Part shown: in pieces, positions 26,439 to 34,446 of the stretch
Position numbering within the stretch: the stretch's first letter is position 1
How the letters are laid out: every line of letters starts with the position of its first letter
Origin: Halpernia sp048269545
Lineage (GTDB): Bacteria; Bacteroidota; Bacteroidia; Flavobacteriales; Weeksellaceae
Assembly (NCBI RefSeq): GCF_048269545.1
Contig: NZ_JBLXIJ010000007.1
Coordinates: 57,993 to 121,992 of the forward strand
Reading direction: 5' to 3'
DNA: 64,000 nucleotides
Notes under the pieces: generated by a model
What the model was told of the DNA's origin: nothing
The model's database searches: none
The model's input: the letters and a program-made list of their open reading frames with translations, nothing else
Made by a program: the position numbers and the translations under genes

Positions 26439-27018
26439 AAGACGGTTATTTGGAATTTTAGTTATGCTTTATAACTTTAAATATGCTACTTTTAAGTAAT
26501 TGTAATAAATTTAAGTTAGCAATTTCCCATCAAAATATATAACCAAAGTTTCGCCCTTCCTTGCACCCTCCTTCGAGACTCCTTCCCAAAAATCGCATTT
26601 TTTGGAAGCAACCGGCAACAAATCCGCAACAAACCCGCAATACAACACATATCCAATTTGAAAATAAATGACTTCTGTTGACAAAAGCAGACATGGATGG
26701 ACAAATCTGTTGTTAAAGCAAAAAAGAAAGACAGAAAGTGAAATTCCAAGAAAAACACAGACATTTTTTGGAAAACAAAGACTTCAAATGAAAACTGTAG
26801 AAAAGCAACTCCATTAAATGACTATTGCACCCAGATTATGAAATAAAAAGACTTTTTAGAAATAAAAAATAAATTTGCAGATATAGAATGAAAACAATAG
26901 AAATTATAAGATAAACAAAGAAAAATATAAAAAATAATAGTAATTAAAAGAAAACGGAGGAGTTAGAGAGAAGATTAGAGACAGACAAAGAGAATACAAG
27001 ACGCTGATAAACAAACAC

Positions 27019-27049
27019 TTGTATCTGATAAAATAGCGTTTTATATTTG
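27019..27049 (+). promoter_or_regulatory. Promoter for the DUF6266 gene
   Basis: TTG (27019-27021), a 20-nt spacer and a perfect TATATTTG (27042-27049), 25 nt before the ATG. One of the best Bacteroidota promoter matches in the window. Confidence 0.7.
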
Positions 27050-27074
27050 TACCTAATCAATTAATTTTTTTACA

Positions 27075-27716
27075 ATGGGTACAATTAAAAAAGGAATCCT
27101 CGGAGGATTCAGCGGAACCGTAGGAACGGTAGTAGGCGCAAACTGGCGCGGCATTGATATTATCAGAAGCCGTCCAAAATCATCTGGCGGTGTTCCCACC
27201 GCACTACAGATGCTCCAACGCAAAAAGTTTGCGATGGCCATTCAATTTCAGAATGCGTTGCGCAGTATGCAAAGCCGTCTTTACGGCGACAATGCGGGAG
27301 TAAAATCAAGAGTTAATTTAGCGGCTTCTTATCTTTTGCGCGAAGTTATTTCTGAAGTAAACGGTGAACCAGTCATTGTGATGGACAAGGTGGTGATCAC
27401 AAAAGGAAGTCTTACAGGTTTTCAGAATCTTAGTGTAACAGAAGCCACCGGTAATCTTCTAAATTTCACTTGGGAAGATAACTCTAACCAAGTAATGGCA
27501 GAAATCACTGATTTATTTTGCACCGCCATTTATGAAGAAGAATCTGGAAGGTTTAATGTTCAAGAAGGACCAGAACAACGCAATGCTATCTCAGCTACGG
27601 TGCATCTGCCAGAAGAATGGAATGGGAAAACCGTGCATGTCTTTGCATTTTTCCAAAACAGTACACAAGATGTAGCTTGTAACTCAGTTTATCTGGGAAC
27701 AAAAGTGCTGATTTAA
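27075..27716 (+). CDS. DUF6266 family protein
   Basis: 213 residues. The N-terminus MGTIKKGILGGFSGTVGTVV followed by GANWRGIDIIRSRP is the hallmark of the Bacteroidota DUF6266 family, whose function is unknown. Features include a glycine-rich start, a helical middle (about 45-95) and a beta-rich C-terminal half ending in VYLGTKVLI. It has no signal peptide or transmembrane segment. Base use is visibly less AT-rich than neighbouring genes, and the gene sits alone between a long noncoding leader and a very strong terminator, which suggests acquisition by transfer. A role in surface or phage-like structures can only be speculated. Confidence 0.85.
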   Translation: MGTIKKGILGGFSGTVGTVVGANWRGIDIIRSRPKSSGGVPTALQMLQRKKFAMAIQFQNALRSMQSRLYGDNAGVKSRVNLAASYLLREVISEVNGEPVIVMDKVVITKGSLTGFQNLSVTEATGNLLNFTWEDNSNQVMAEITDLFCTAIYEEESGRFNVQEGPEQRNAISATVHLPEEWNGKTVHVFAFFQNSTQDVACNSVYLGTKVLI

Positions 27717-27745
27717 AGACAGTTTTCTTTAAATTTAAAAACAAT

Positions 27746-27781
27746 AATACCGCAGGATGAAGATCTTGCGGTATTTTTTTT
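27746..27781. terminator. Very strong terminator after the DUF6266 gene
   Basis: A 13-bp stem with one G-T pair (AATACCGCAGGAT, 27746-27758, and ATCTTGCGGTATT, 27763-27775) has a GAAG tetraloop and a T-run. It could also end the convergent HTH gene. Confidence 0.9.
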
Positions 27782-27806
27782 GAATAGGAATAAAGCAAAA
27801 ATTATT

Positions 27807-28055
27807 CTATTTTGTTCCTCCTTCAATCATCTCACGTACTTCATGCACAAGATAATAGATTTTACCGCCAATTTTTTTAAAGGGAAGAATTTTTTCATCG
27901 CGCCACCTCTTCAGAGTGCGTGCGGTTACTTTAAAAAGTTGGCTCAAATCACTATCGTCATATAATTCCAGAGACTTGTTTTTCTTCTGCTTCTTTTGAG
28001 AGAAATCGGGTTGTCTATAATTGGGTCGTTTTTTATCGCTTTTATTTTCTTTCAT
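27807..28055 (-). CDS. Excisionase-type helix-turn-helix DNA-binding protein
   Basis: 82 residues. A basic N-terminal tail rich in K, R and Q (residues 1-30) precedes a MerR/excisionase-like HTH_17 domain: LSQLFKVTARTLKRWRDEKI then PFKKIGGKIYYLVHEVREMI. Such proteins in Bacteroidota often belong to mobile elements and act as directionality factors or small regulators. No integrase or relaxase is nearby, so this may be a relic or a free-standing regulator. Confidence 0.85.
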   Translation of the reverse strand: MKENKSDKKRPNYRQPDFSQKKQKKNKSLELYDDSDLSQLFKVTARTLKRWRDEKILPFKKIGGKIYYLVHEVREMIEGGTK

Positions 28056-28128
28056 CTTTTAAAATTCTGTATTTTGTAATCACCATGCTTTTTTTAGAGA
28101 GTATAAATATTTCAAACAAGGTTCACTC

Positions 28129-28488
28129 TTATTTTTTTATGGTTCTTTCAATTAATCTATATAAGTCTTTTTCTTGCAATTTTTTTAAATCGAATATCGT
28201 CGTATCTCGTCCTGCGTAATCTACCCCAAGATCATCCAGCATTGATTTGGCATTTATATAATCATAATCTCCCGCTTTATATACAGGGAAAGAATTCTCT
28301 ACTTCATAAGAAGATACTTCCAATAATAGTTGCTCTTTTTCATCAAAACCAAAACGCACAAATCTGTTCTTTTTGGTTTGCAATAATTCCATAGCGCCTT
28401 TAGAAAAGCCGAGTTTTCCTGTTTTATGAACCGTAAGTTTTGCGGTTCCGGAAAAGTGACTGGGTTTTAAAAATCTGACAATCATCAC
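28129..28488 (-). CDS. Hypothetical protein
   Basis: 119 residues, not recognised. It begins MMIVRFLKPSHFSGTAKLTV, followed by HKTGKLGFSKGAMELL and FVRFGFDEKEQLLLEVSSYE, which look like a small beta-barrel of about 65 residues. The C-terminal part (DDLGVDYAGRDTTIFDLKK, then LYRLIERTIKK) could be a mixed alpha/beta tail. It has no cysteine and no membrane segment. CAAAATTA at 28502-28509 reads as a TAATTTTG -7 element on the minus strand. It lies with the HTH gene in the accessory patch and may be part of the same unit. Confidence 0.7.
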   Translation of the reverse strand: MMIVRFLKPSHFSGTAKLTVHKTGKLGFSKGAMELLQTKKNRFVRFGFDEKEQLLLEVSSYEVENSFPVYKAGDYDYINAKSMLDDLGVDYAGRDTTIFDLKKLQEKDLYRLIERTIKK

Positions 28489-29044
28489 ATTATATTTAAT
28501 ACAAAATTAAGTAATAAAACCTTGTATATTTTGTTTCTACTCTCTTAATGTATTATTTATGATAGAAAAGTTTTCCACAATGACACAGAATACTTAATAT
28601 CATTGGTTTCCTTAGTAATTAAAGCCAAAAAGGGGGATTTTAGTGAAATTTAGCTAAACAAATATATACTAATTATTTATTAATGGTAAATACAAATTAA
28701 ACACATCATAAAATATACAAGTGATTATAAAAGAAAAAAAATTGGATAAGTTGAAAATTAAAAAAAGATTTAAAATAAATCAAAATAATTTTTGAAAATA
28801 AAATTTATAAAATAAGAAAACGTTTTAAGTTTCAAATAACTAGTAGAAAGTTATTACAAAAAAATGCGTCCTTGTTTGAATTACTTCTTCCTTTTCAAGA
28901 GCATTGGAATTAACTTTTTACCCAAAAAGATTTTACGAATTCATAAAATTCTAAATAATTATATATATGTTTAATAAAGAACTTTTATCACAAAAAAAGT
29001 TGCTTTAAAAAAGCAACTTTAAATACATAGGAAGAAAGAAGATT
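28489..29044. other. 556-bp AT-rich gap
   Basis: No gene is visible. It contains the likely promoter of the upstream-facing hypothetical gene at its left end and the PA2169 terminator at its right end; the rest is extremely AT-rich with no repeats that I could identify. Confidence 0.65.
28992..29022 (-). terminator. Terminator after the PA2169-family gene
   Basis: AAAGTTGCTT and AAGCAACTTT form a 10-bp stem; on the minus strand a T-run follows, as expected for the gene that ends at 29045. Confidence 0.85.
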
Positions 29045-29497
29045 CTAATCTTCTAAATTGGCTAAATTCTTAAATTTTTCATAAGAAGATTTCAAATTCA
29101 TAAGTTGATTTCTTACTACTGCTGTACTTTCTGGATCAAGATCTCCACTTTTCAAAGCATCTTCGTACGTTGTAATTGCGGCGTTTTCACCAAAAGTGAC
29201 ATTTTCTAACGAAGCTTCATCTTTATCTGCTGAAAGTGCATTCTTAACATCAATCCAAGTTCTATGTAAATCACCTGCAACGGTGGTATTATTATCGGGA
29301 TCGCCTCCTTTCTCACGAATTAATGAGGAAAGTTCTGTCTTCATTTTGACAGACTGTGTTGCCATTTCTTGGAAATCTTCTTTTAGATGTGGGTGAAAAT
29401 CCATTACTTTTTTCTCCACTTTTTGAAAGCCTTCCATTCGATCGTTGGTTATTTGTAATAAATCGTTTAGTGCATTTACTGTGCTTTTATTTTCCAT
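29045..29497 (-). CDS. PA2169 family four-helix-bundle protein
   Basis: 150 residues, predicted all-helical with a ferritin-like bundle. The pattern NDLLQITNDRMEGFQKVEKK, then DFQEMATQSVKMKTELSSLI, GGDPDNNTTVAGDLHRTWID and ENAAITTYEDAL matches the DUF2383 / PA2169 family. Members are often stress-induced, but their function is unknown. The gene is divergent from an ion channel gene with a 132-bp gap that may hold shared control sites. Confidence 0.9.
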   Translation of the reverse strand: MENKSTVNALNDLLQITNDRMEGFQKVEKKVMDFHPHLKEDFQEMATQSVKMKTELSSLIREKGGDPDNNTTVAGDLHRTWIDVKNALSADKDEASLENVTFGENAAITTYEDALKSGDLDPESTAVVRNQLMNLKSSYEKFKNLANLED

Positions 29498-29629
29498 TAT
29501 AAATATATATTTTGATTAGTGGCTTTTTAAGTTCAATCAATATGCCAAAACAGGAGATAATAAAAAAAATGACTTAATTTTATATTTAAAACCCATAAAA
29601 TTTATATTTTTACTACAGATAAAATCCCA

Positions 29630-29995
29630 ATGATTATTACAATTTTTAGCAGTTTTCTTCATAAAAAAAGATACCGCTATCTTTTTTATACCACACTTAT
29701 TGTTTTAATAATAGGTGTAGTTGGATTTCATTATCTAGAAGATTGGCGATGGATTGACAGTTTAAACTATGCAGTTTCTACAATGGTTACTACGGGAAAT
29801 GCAGGCGTAATTCCAAAGACAGATATTGGGAAAATATTTAACGTCTTCTACATGCTGACAAGTGTTATTCTGATTTTATTTTTTATAGATACCATTCACC
29901 AATATTTCTATGAATGGCATCACAGTTCTGAAATAAGACAAAAACGCCGCCGAAAACAATTAAAGAAACATTTTGATAATTCATCTAATAAGTAA
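29630..29995 (+). CDS. Two-TM potassium-channel-like protein with atypical selectivity filter
   Basis: 121 residues. TM1 is about 17-34, the pore loop 45-62 and TM2 66-86, followed by a basic cytoplasmic tail (RQKRRRKQLKK). The filter position reads TTGNAG (54-59) where KcsA-like channels have TVGYGD: the Y is N and the second G is A. Spacing to the following P62 is preserved. The general architecture is that of a minimal ion channel, with no RCK domain. Potassium selectivity is doubtful from the sequence. The gene is divergent from PA2169, a stress-associated family. Confidence 0.8.
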   Translation: MIITIFSSFLHKKRYRYLFYTTLIVLIIGVVGFHYLEDWRWIDSLNYAVSTMVTTGNAGVIPKTDIGKIFNVFYMLTSVILILFFIDTIHQYFYEWHHSSEIRQKRRRKQLKKHFDNSSNK

Positions 29996-30104
29996 TCAAT
30001 TTAAATGGTCTTACAATGTAATTTCAAAATAAAATTTAAAACTTGTGATACCTTCTTAAATTATAAATAACATATTTTAAGAAATAAAAAATACTTTAGG
30101 AAAA

Positions 30105-31508
30105 TTACTTTCCGATACAAAACTTGGAAAAAATATTCCCCAAAACCTCATCGTTTGTAAACTCACCAGAAATTTCACCAAGATTTTCTAAAGCGTTACG
30201 CAATTCATAAGCGAGAAGTTCGGTAGAAATTTTAGATTTTATGGCTTCTTTCACATTGTCGATTGCAATTAAAGAATTTTTTAAAGCTTCATAATGACGT
30301 TGATTGGTAATAATGACGTTGCTTTCTGTGTCTTTTAAATCATCAATATAATTTGCCAATTCGGTTTTAATAACTTCTACACTTTCTGTATCTTTTGCAG
30401 AAATACCGAGAATGGTATTCGTTACATCTGGAAATAATTCTTCTTTTATTTTGGTGTCAAATTCATTTTCAAAATAGCCTCCGTTTAAATCGATTTTATT
30501 ATGAAGCAGAATAATTTTTAAATCTTGACGTTCAAATTCTTTAATGAAATCAATTACTTCTTGCGGTGAAGAATCAAATTCATCATAAAGATAAAGTAGG
30601 ATTTTTGCTGAAGCAATTTTCTCTTTTGCTTTTTGCACGCCAATTTTCTCAATTTCATCCGTGGTTTCTCGCAAACCTGCGGTATCAATAAATCGAAAAG
30701 CATTTCCTTTAATGTGCAACACTTCTTCAATTGTGTCACGCGTGGTTCCTGCAATCGAACTTACAATGGCTCTTTCTTCTTTTAGCAATGCATTTAAAAG
30801 TGTGGATTTTCCGGCATTTGGTTTCCCGATAATTGCCACTTCTACTCCATTTTTTACGGCGTTTCCGTATTTAAAACTTTCAATTAAAGAAGTGAGTTTG
30901 TTTTCTATTTTATTTAATAAATTGCTTAATGCAGTTCTGTCCGCAAACTCCACATCTTCCTCCGCAAAATCAAGTTCTAATTCTACGAAAGACACAAAGT
31001 TTAAAAGTTCACCACGCAACAATGAAATCTCTTTTGTAATACCACCTTTTAACTGATTTAAAGCGACTTTTCTCGAAGCTTCATTTTCACTCGCAATTAA
31101 ATCTGCAATGGATTCAGCTTGACTTAAATCTATTCTACCATTCAGAAAAGCGCGCATTGTAAATTCGCCTGCTTTTGCCAATCTTGCGCCGTTTTTCACC
31201 AAAACTTCTAATATTTTTTTGGAAATATGTGGGGAACCGTGAAAAGAAATTTCTACAGAATCTTCTGCTGTAAAGGTTTTCGGTGATTTAAAAACTGAAA
31301 CCATGACTTCATCGATGGCTTCTTCTTTGTCTTTTATAAAACCATAATGAACGGTGTGAGAATCTACATTTTCTAAATTATTTCCCTTAAAACATTTTTG
31401 CGCAATTTCTATTGCTTTTTCACCAGAAAGCCGAATTATTCCGAGCGCTCCAATTCCGTTCGCTGTTGATAAAGCACAAATAGTATCTTGATTTAAATTG
31501 CCATTCAT
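30105..31508 (-). CDS. mnmE: tRNA uridine-5-carboxymethylaminomethyl modification GTPase MnmE
   Basis: 467 residues. An N-terminal tetrahydrofolate-binding domain (about 1-120) is followed by helical segments and an embedded G domain with GKPNAGKST (near 227), DTAGLRET and HNKIDL. The C-terminus ends with CIGK, the conserved cysteine motif. With MnmG it modifies the wobble uridine of certain tRNAs. Monocistronic. Length is usual. Confidence 0.96.
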   Translation of the reverse strand: MNGNLNQDTICALSTANGIGALGIIRLSGEKAIEIAQKCFKGNNLENVDSHTVHYGFIKDKEEAIDEVMVSVFKSPKTFTAEDSVEISFHGSPHISKKILEVLVKNGARLAKAGEFTMRAFLNGRIDLSQAESIADLIASENEASRKVALNQLKGGITKEISLLRGELLNFVSFVELELDFAEEDVEFADRTALSNLLNKIENKLTSLIESFKYGNAVKNGVEVAIIGKPNAGKSTLLNALLKEERAIVSSIAGTTRDTIEEVLHIKGNAFRFIDTAGLRETTDEIEKIGVQKAKEKIASAKILLYLYDEFDSSPQEVIDFIKEFERQDLKIILLHNKIDLNGGYFENEFDTKIKEELFPDVTNTILGISAKDTESVEVIKTELANYIDDLKDTESNVIITNQRHYEALKNSLIAIDNVKEAIKSKISTELLAYELRNALENLGEISGEFTNDEVLGNIFSKFCIGK

Positions 31509-31700
31509 ATTGCAAAATTACGGAAATATTACAGATGTTTAAAAGCAAGACGGTTTCGCTTTTTCAAAGTTTATCTGTAAATTCTGTCAAAAGAATTTTG
31601 AGTCTGCAAATTCTGTGTGAAATTGAAATGTATGTTTAATAATCATAAACCGAGAAGTTTCAACTGAAAAGTTTTAAATTTATCAAAAGTTTTAACTCCA

Positions 31701-32681
31701 ATGAAAAACCCTGTAATTGATCTCCATTGTGATCTTCTCTCCTATTTAACTCGACCAAATTCCACAATTTACGACACTAATGAAATCGGTTGCGCCATTC
31801 CTTTTTTAAAAGAAGGAAATGTGAAATTGCAAGTCATGGCAATTTTTGCAGCAGTAGAAGAAAAAAGCCATGAATTTGGTTTGCAACAAAGTGAAATTTT
31901 TAAAAGATTAAATGAAGCCGAAAATGAATTGTATCGTTTTGAAAAACAACATTTACAGAATTTCGGCGACAATAATAATATCGGAATTTTGGCTTCTGTT
32001 GAAAGTGGTTCTGCTTTTTGTAATGAAAAAATTCCATTAAAAGAAGGTTTCAAAAACTTAGAAAAAATAATTGGAAACGTTGGAAATTTACTCTACATTA
32101 GTTTTACTCATCACACAGAAAACAGATTTGGTGGCGGAAATTATTCTAATATTGGATTAAAAAATGACGGAAAAGCTTTGGTAGATTATTTAGACAAAAA
32201 AAATATCGCCATAGATTTTTCTCATACAAGTGATGCTTTAGCTTATGATTTATTAAATTAAATTTCTAAAGAAAATCTTTCTGTTCCGATAATTGCAAGT
32301 CATTCCAATTATAGAAAAGTTTTTGAACATCCAAGAAATTTACCAGATGATATTGCGAAAGAAATTATTCACCAAAAGGGATTGATTGGACTTAATTTTG
32401 TGCGTGCTTTTTTAAATCCTGAAAATCCCAGTTCACTTTTAGAACACGCCACTTATGGATTAGAATTGGGCGCAGAAGATGCTATTTCTTATGGCGCAGA
32501 TTATTTTTTTACCAAAAGCAATCCCGATAAATCCAGAATTCCATTTTATTTTGCAGAACAAGAAAATGCGAGTTGTTATCCACAAATCAATCAGCTTTTT
32601 GAAGAAAATTTCAGTGAAGAAATAGTTGAAAAAATTAGCCATCAAAATGTAATTAATTTCTTAGAAAGACTCTGGAAATAA
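31701..32681 (+). pseudogene. Membrane dipeptidase (peptidase M19) interrupted by one in-frame TAA
   Basis: Two open stretches (31701-32261 and 32262-32681) lie in the same frame, separated only by TAA at 32259-32261. Read through, they encode about 326 residues with all M19 landmarks: HCDL near the N-terminus, the ASVESGSAF glutamate, DFSHTSD, then (after the stop) PIIASHSNYR and GLIGLNFVRAFL. The stop falls between two zinc-ligand histidines, so neither fragment should be active alone. The change could be one base, for example CAA to TAA after DLLN; this is inference. Sequencing error is the main alternative. The substrate of intact members is small dipeptides. Confidence 0.88.
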
Positions 32682-32949
32682 CAATTTTTAGAAAATTAAA
32701 ATTAAATTGCAATAAAAAATTATCTTATTAAAAGTTATTATAAAATATTCACTAAATAATTAGAATTAAAGAATCCTATTTTTAACCGCAAAAAAGACAA
32801 AAGCGTTATTCAAAAAAATTAGAAAATCAAAAGATTACAAAATTGAAATCATTATATATTGATTTTGCGACCTTTTGAATTATTTAAAAATCACATTTCT
32901 CTTTTTACCTTTTGCGGTAGATTCTTTTTGTATGTACTAAAAATGAACA

Positions 32950-34392
32950 ATGAATACAGAAGATATTATTTCTCAATTAAATGAGTTAAGCAAAACCAGC
33001 AAAGAACTCGAAACGCCAGAAGTGGAGCGTGGTGAAATGCTTAAAAGCGTCATAGATTACGCTAATCAATTTATGGGAAGTTTAAATTCTGTAAAAGCTT
33101 TTAGTGATAAAGATTCAAATTCTTTAGAAATTACGAATCAAAAAAGACCACTTTCAGATTTGCTCGATTTGTATCAAAAACAAGTCGCAGAAACAGGAAT
33201 TAATGCAGCTTCAGGAAAACACCTCGGTTATATTCCAGGAGGTGGCGTTTTTACCGCAGCAATTGCAGATTTTATTGCAGCAATTACCAATCCTTTTGCA
33301 AGTGTTCATTACGCTTCACCGGGTGCTGCTAATATTGAAAATGAAGTCGTGAATTGGTTGAAAAAAGTTTTCTCATTTCCAGAAAATGCAGTTGGAAGTT
33401 TAAATTCTGGAGGCTCCATTTCTACTTTAATTGCTTTTAATGCAGCAAGAGATTTCCATAAAGTGAAAAATGAATTTATCACAAAAAACGTCGTTTATTT
33501 AAGCGAACAAGTGCATCATTCCACCCAAAAAGCATTAAGAATTATTGGTTTAGAAGATGTTATAATTCGCTATGTTTCCATTGATAAAAATCATAAAATA
33601 AAAACAGATTCATTAGAAGATTTAATTAAAAAAGATATTTCTGATGGACTACAACCTTTTCTGGTCGTAGCAACTGCGGGAACGACCGACACAGGCGCAA
33701 TCGATCCTTTAGATGAAATTGCAGACATTGCAAAAGCGCACAAAATGTGGTTTCACGTAGATGCAGCTTATGGTGGATTTTTTATAATGACTTCTAAAAA
33801 AGAATTGTTTAAAGGTATAGAAAAGGCAGATTCATTAATTATCGATCCACATAAAGGATTGTTTCTTCCGTACGGAGTTGGTGCGGTTTTAATTAAAAAT
33901 TCTGAAGCGGTTTTACATTCCAATTTTTACACTGCGAATTATATGCAAGATGGCGCAAATAATGAAATGCTAAAAAGTCCCGCAAACGTTTCACCAGAAT
34001 TGACGAAACATTTCCGTGGACTTCGCGTTTGGTTGCCTTTGCAAATTCATGGAATTGAACCTTTTGTCGCTTGTTTAGAAGAAAAATTATTGTTGATTCA
34101 TTATTTTAGAAATCAATTATCAGAATTAGGATTTTGTCTCGGTCCAGAACCAGATTTATCGGTGAGTTATTTCTGGTTTCCTTTTGAAACAGATTCTGAC
34201 AAAAAAAACCAACAATTGATGGATGAAATTCATAAAGACGGTTCAGTCTTTTTAAGTTCTTCAATTATCGATAAACGCTTCGTTATCCGAATTGCAATTT
34301 TAGCTTTTAGAACAAAAAAAGAAATCATTGATGAAGCGATAGAAATGATTAAAAACTGTTTAGAAAAAGTAAATACAGAAACTTTAAAATAA
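32950..34392 (+). CDS. Group II pyridoxal-phosphate-dependent amino acid decarboxylase
   Basis: 480 residues. The cofactor lysine is in IDPHKGLFLPYG (about residue 300), the aspartate that contacts the pyridine nitrogen is in HVDAAYGGFF, and the cofactor-stacking histidine is probably in LSEQVHHSTQKALR. SPGAANIENEVVNWLKK and SGGSISTLIAFNAARD also fit the family of glutamate, aromatic amino acid and aspartate 1-decarboxylases. The substrate cannot be decided from sequence. It is not next to a transporter that would indicate acid resistance. Confidence 0.9.
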   Translation: MNTEDIISQLNELSKTSKELETPEVERGEMLKSVIDYANQFMGSLNSVKAFSDKDSNSLEITNQKRPLSDLLDLYQKQVAETGINAASGKHLGYIPGGGVFTAAIADFIAAITNPFASVHYASPGAANIENEVVNWLKKVFSFPENAVGSLNSGGSISTLIAFNAARDFHKVKNEFITKNVVYLSEQVHHSTQKALRIIGLEDVIIRYVSIDKNHKIKTDSLEDLIKKDISDGLQPFLVVATAGTTDTGAIDPLDEIADIAKAHKMWFHVDAAYGGFFIMTSKKELFKGIEKADSLIIDPHKGLFLPYGVGAVLIKNSEAVLHSNFYTANYMQDGANNEMLKSPANVSPELTKHFRGLRVWLPLQIHGIEPFVACLEEKLLLIHYFRNQLSELGFCLGPEPDLSVSYFWFPFETDSDKKNQQLMDEIHKDGSVFLSSSIIDKRFVIRIAILAFRTKKEIIDEAIEMIKNCLEKVNTETLK

Positions 34393-34393
34393 A

Positions 34394-34426
34394 AAAAAGT
34401 GCAAATTTTAAAATCTGCACTTTATA
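34394..34426. terminator. Terminator after the PLP decarboxylase gene
   Basis: AAAGTGCA (34396-34403) and TGCACTTT (34416-34423) enclose an inner ATTTTAAAAT palindrome. The plus strand has only a weak T-run; the minus-strand side is preceded by eight A, which suits the convergent M24 peptidase. Confidence 0.65.
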
Positions 34427-34446
34427 TAAATTGTTTTCACTAAACT

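Larger units (their letters stand above)
26301..27074. other. 774-bp gap without convincing genes upstream of the DUF6266 gene
   Basis: It holds the 26399-26437 hairpin, then a mixed stretch, then about 370 bases (from roughly 26640) that are strongly purine-rich on the plus strand with very few T. A minus-strand open frame of 82 codons (26516-26764) has no family features and is probably chance. A good promoter for the DUF6266 gene closes the region. Confidence 0.7.

Noticed and set aside
26516..26764. Minus-strand open frame of 82 codons in the tyrA-DUF6266 gap
   Set aside because: Composition is cysteine- and phenylalanine-rich with no family pattern; it mirrors the purine bias of the other strand.
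27807..28055. Integrative element suggested by the excisionase-like protein
   Set aside because: No integrase, relaxase or attachment repeats are visible within the patch.
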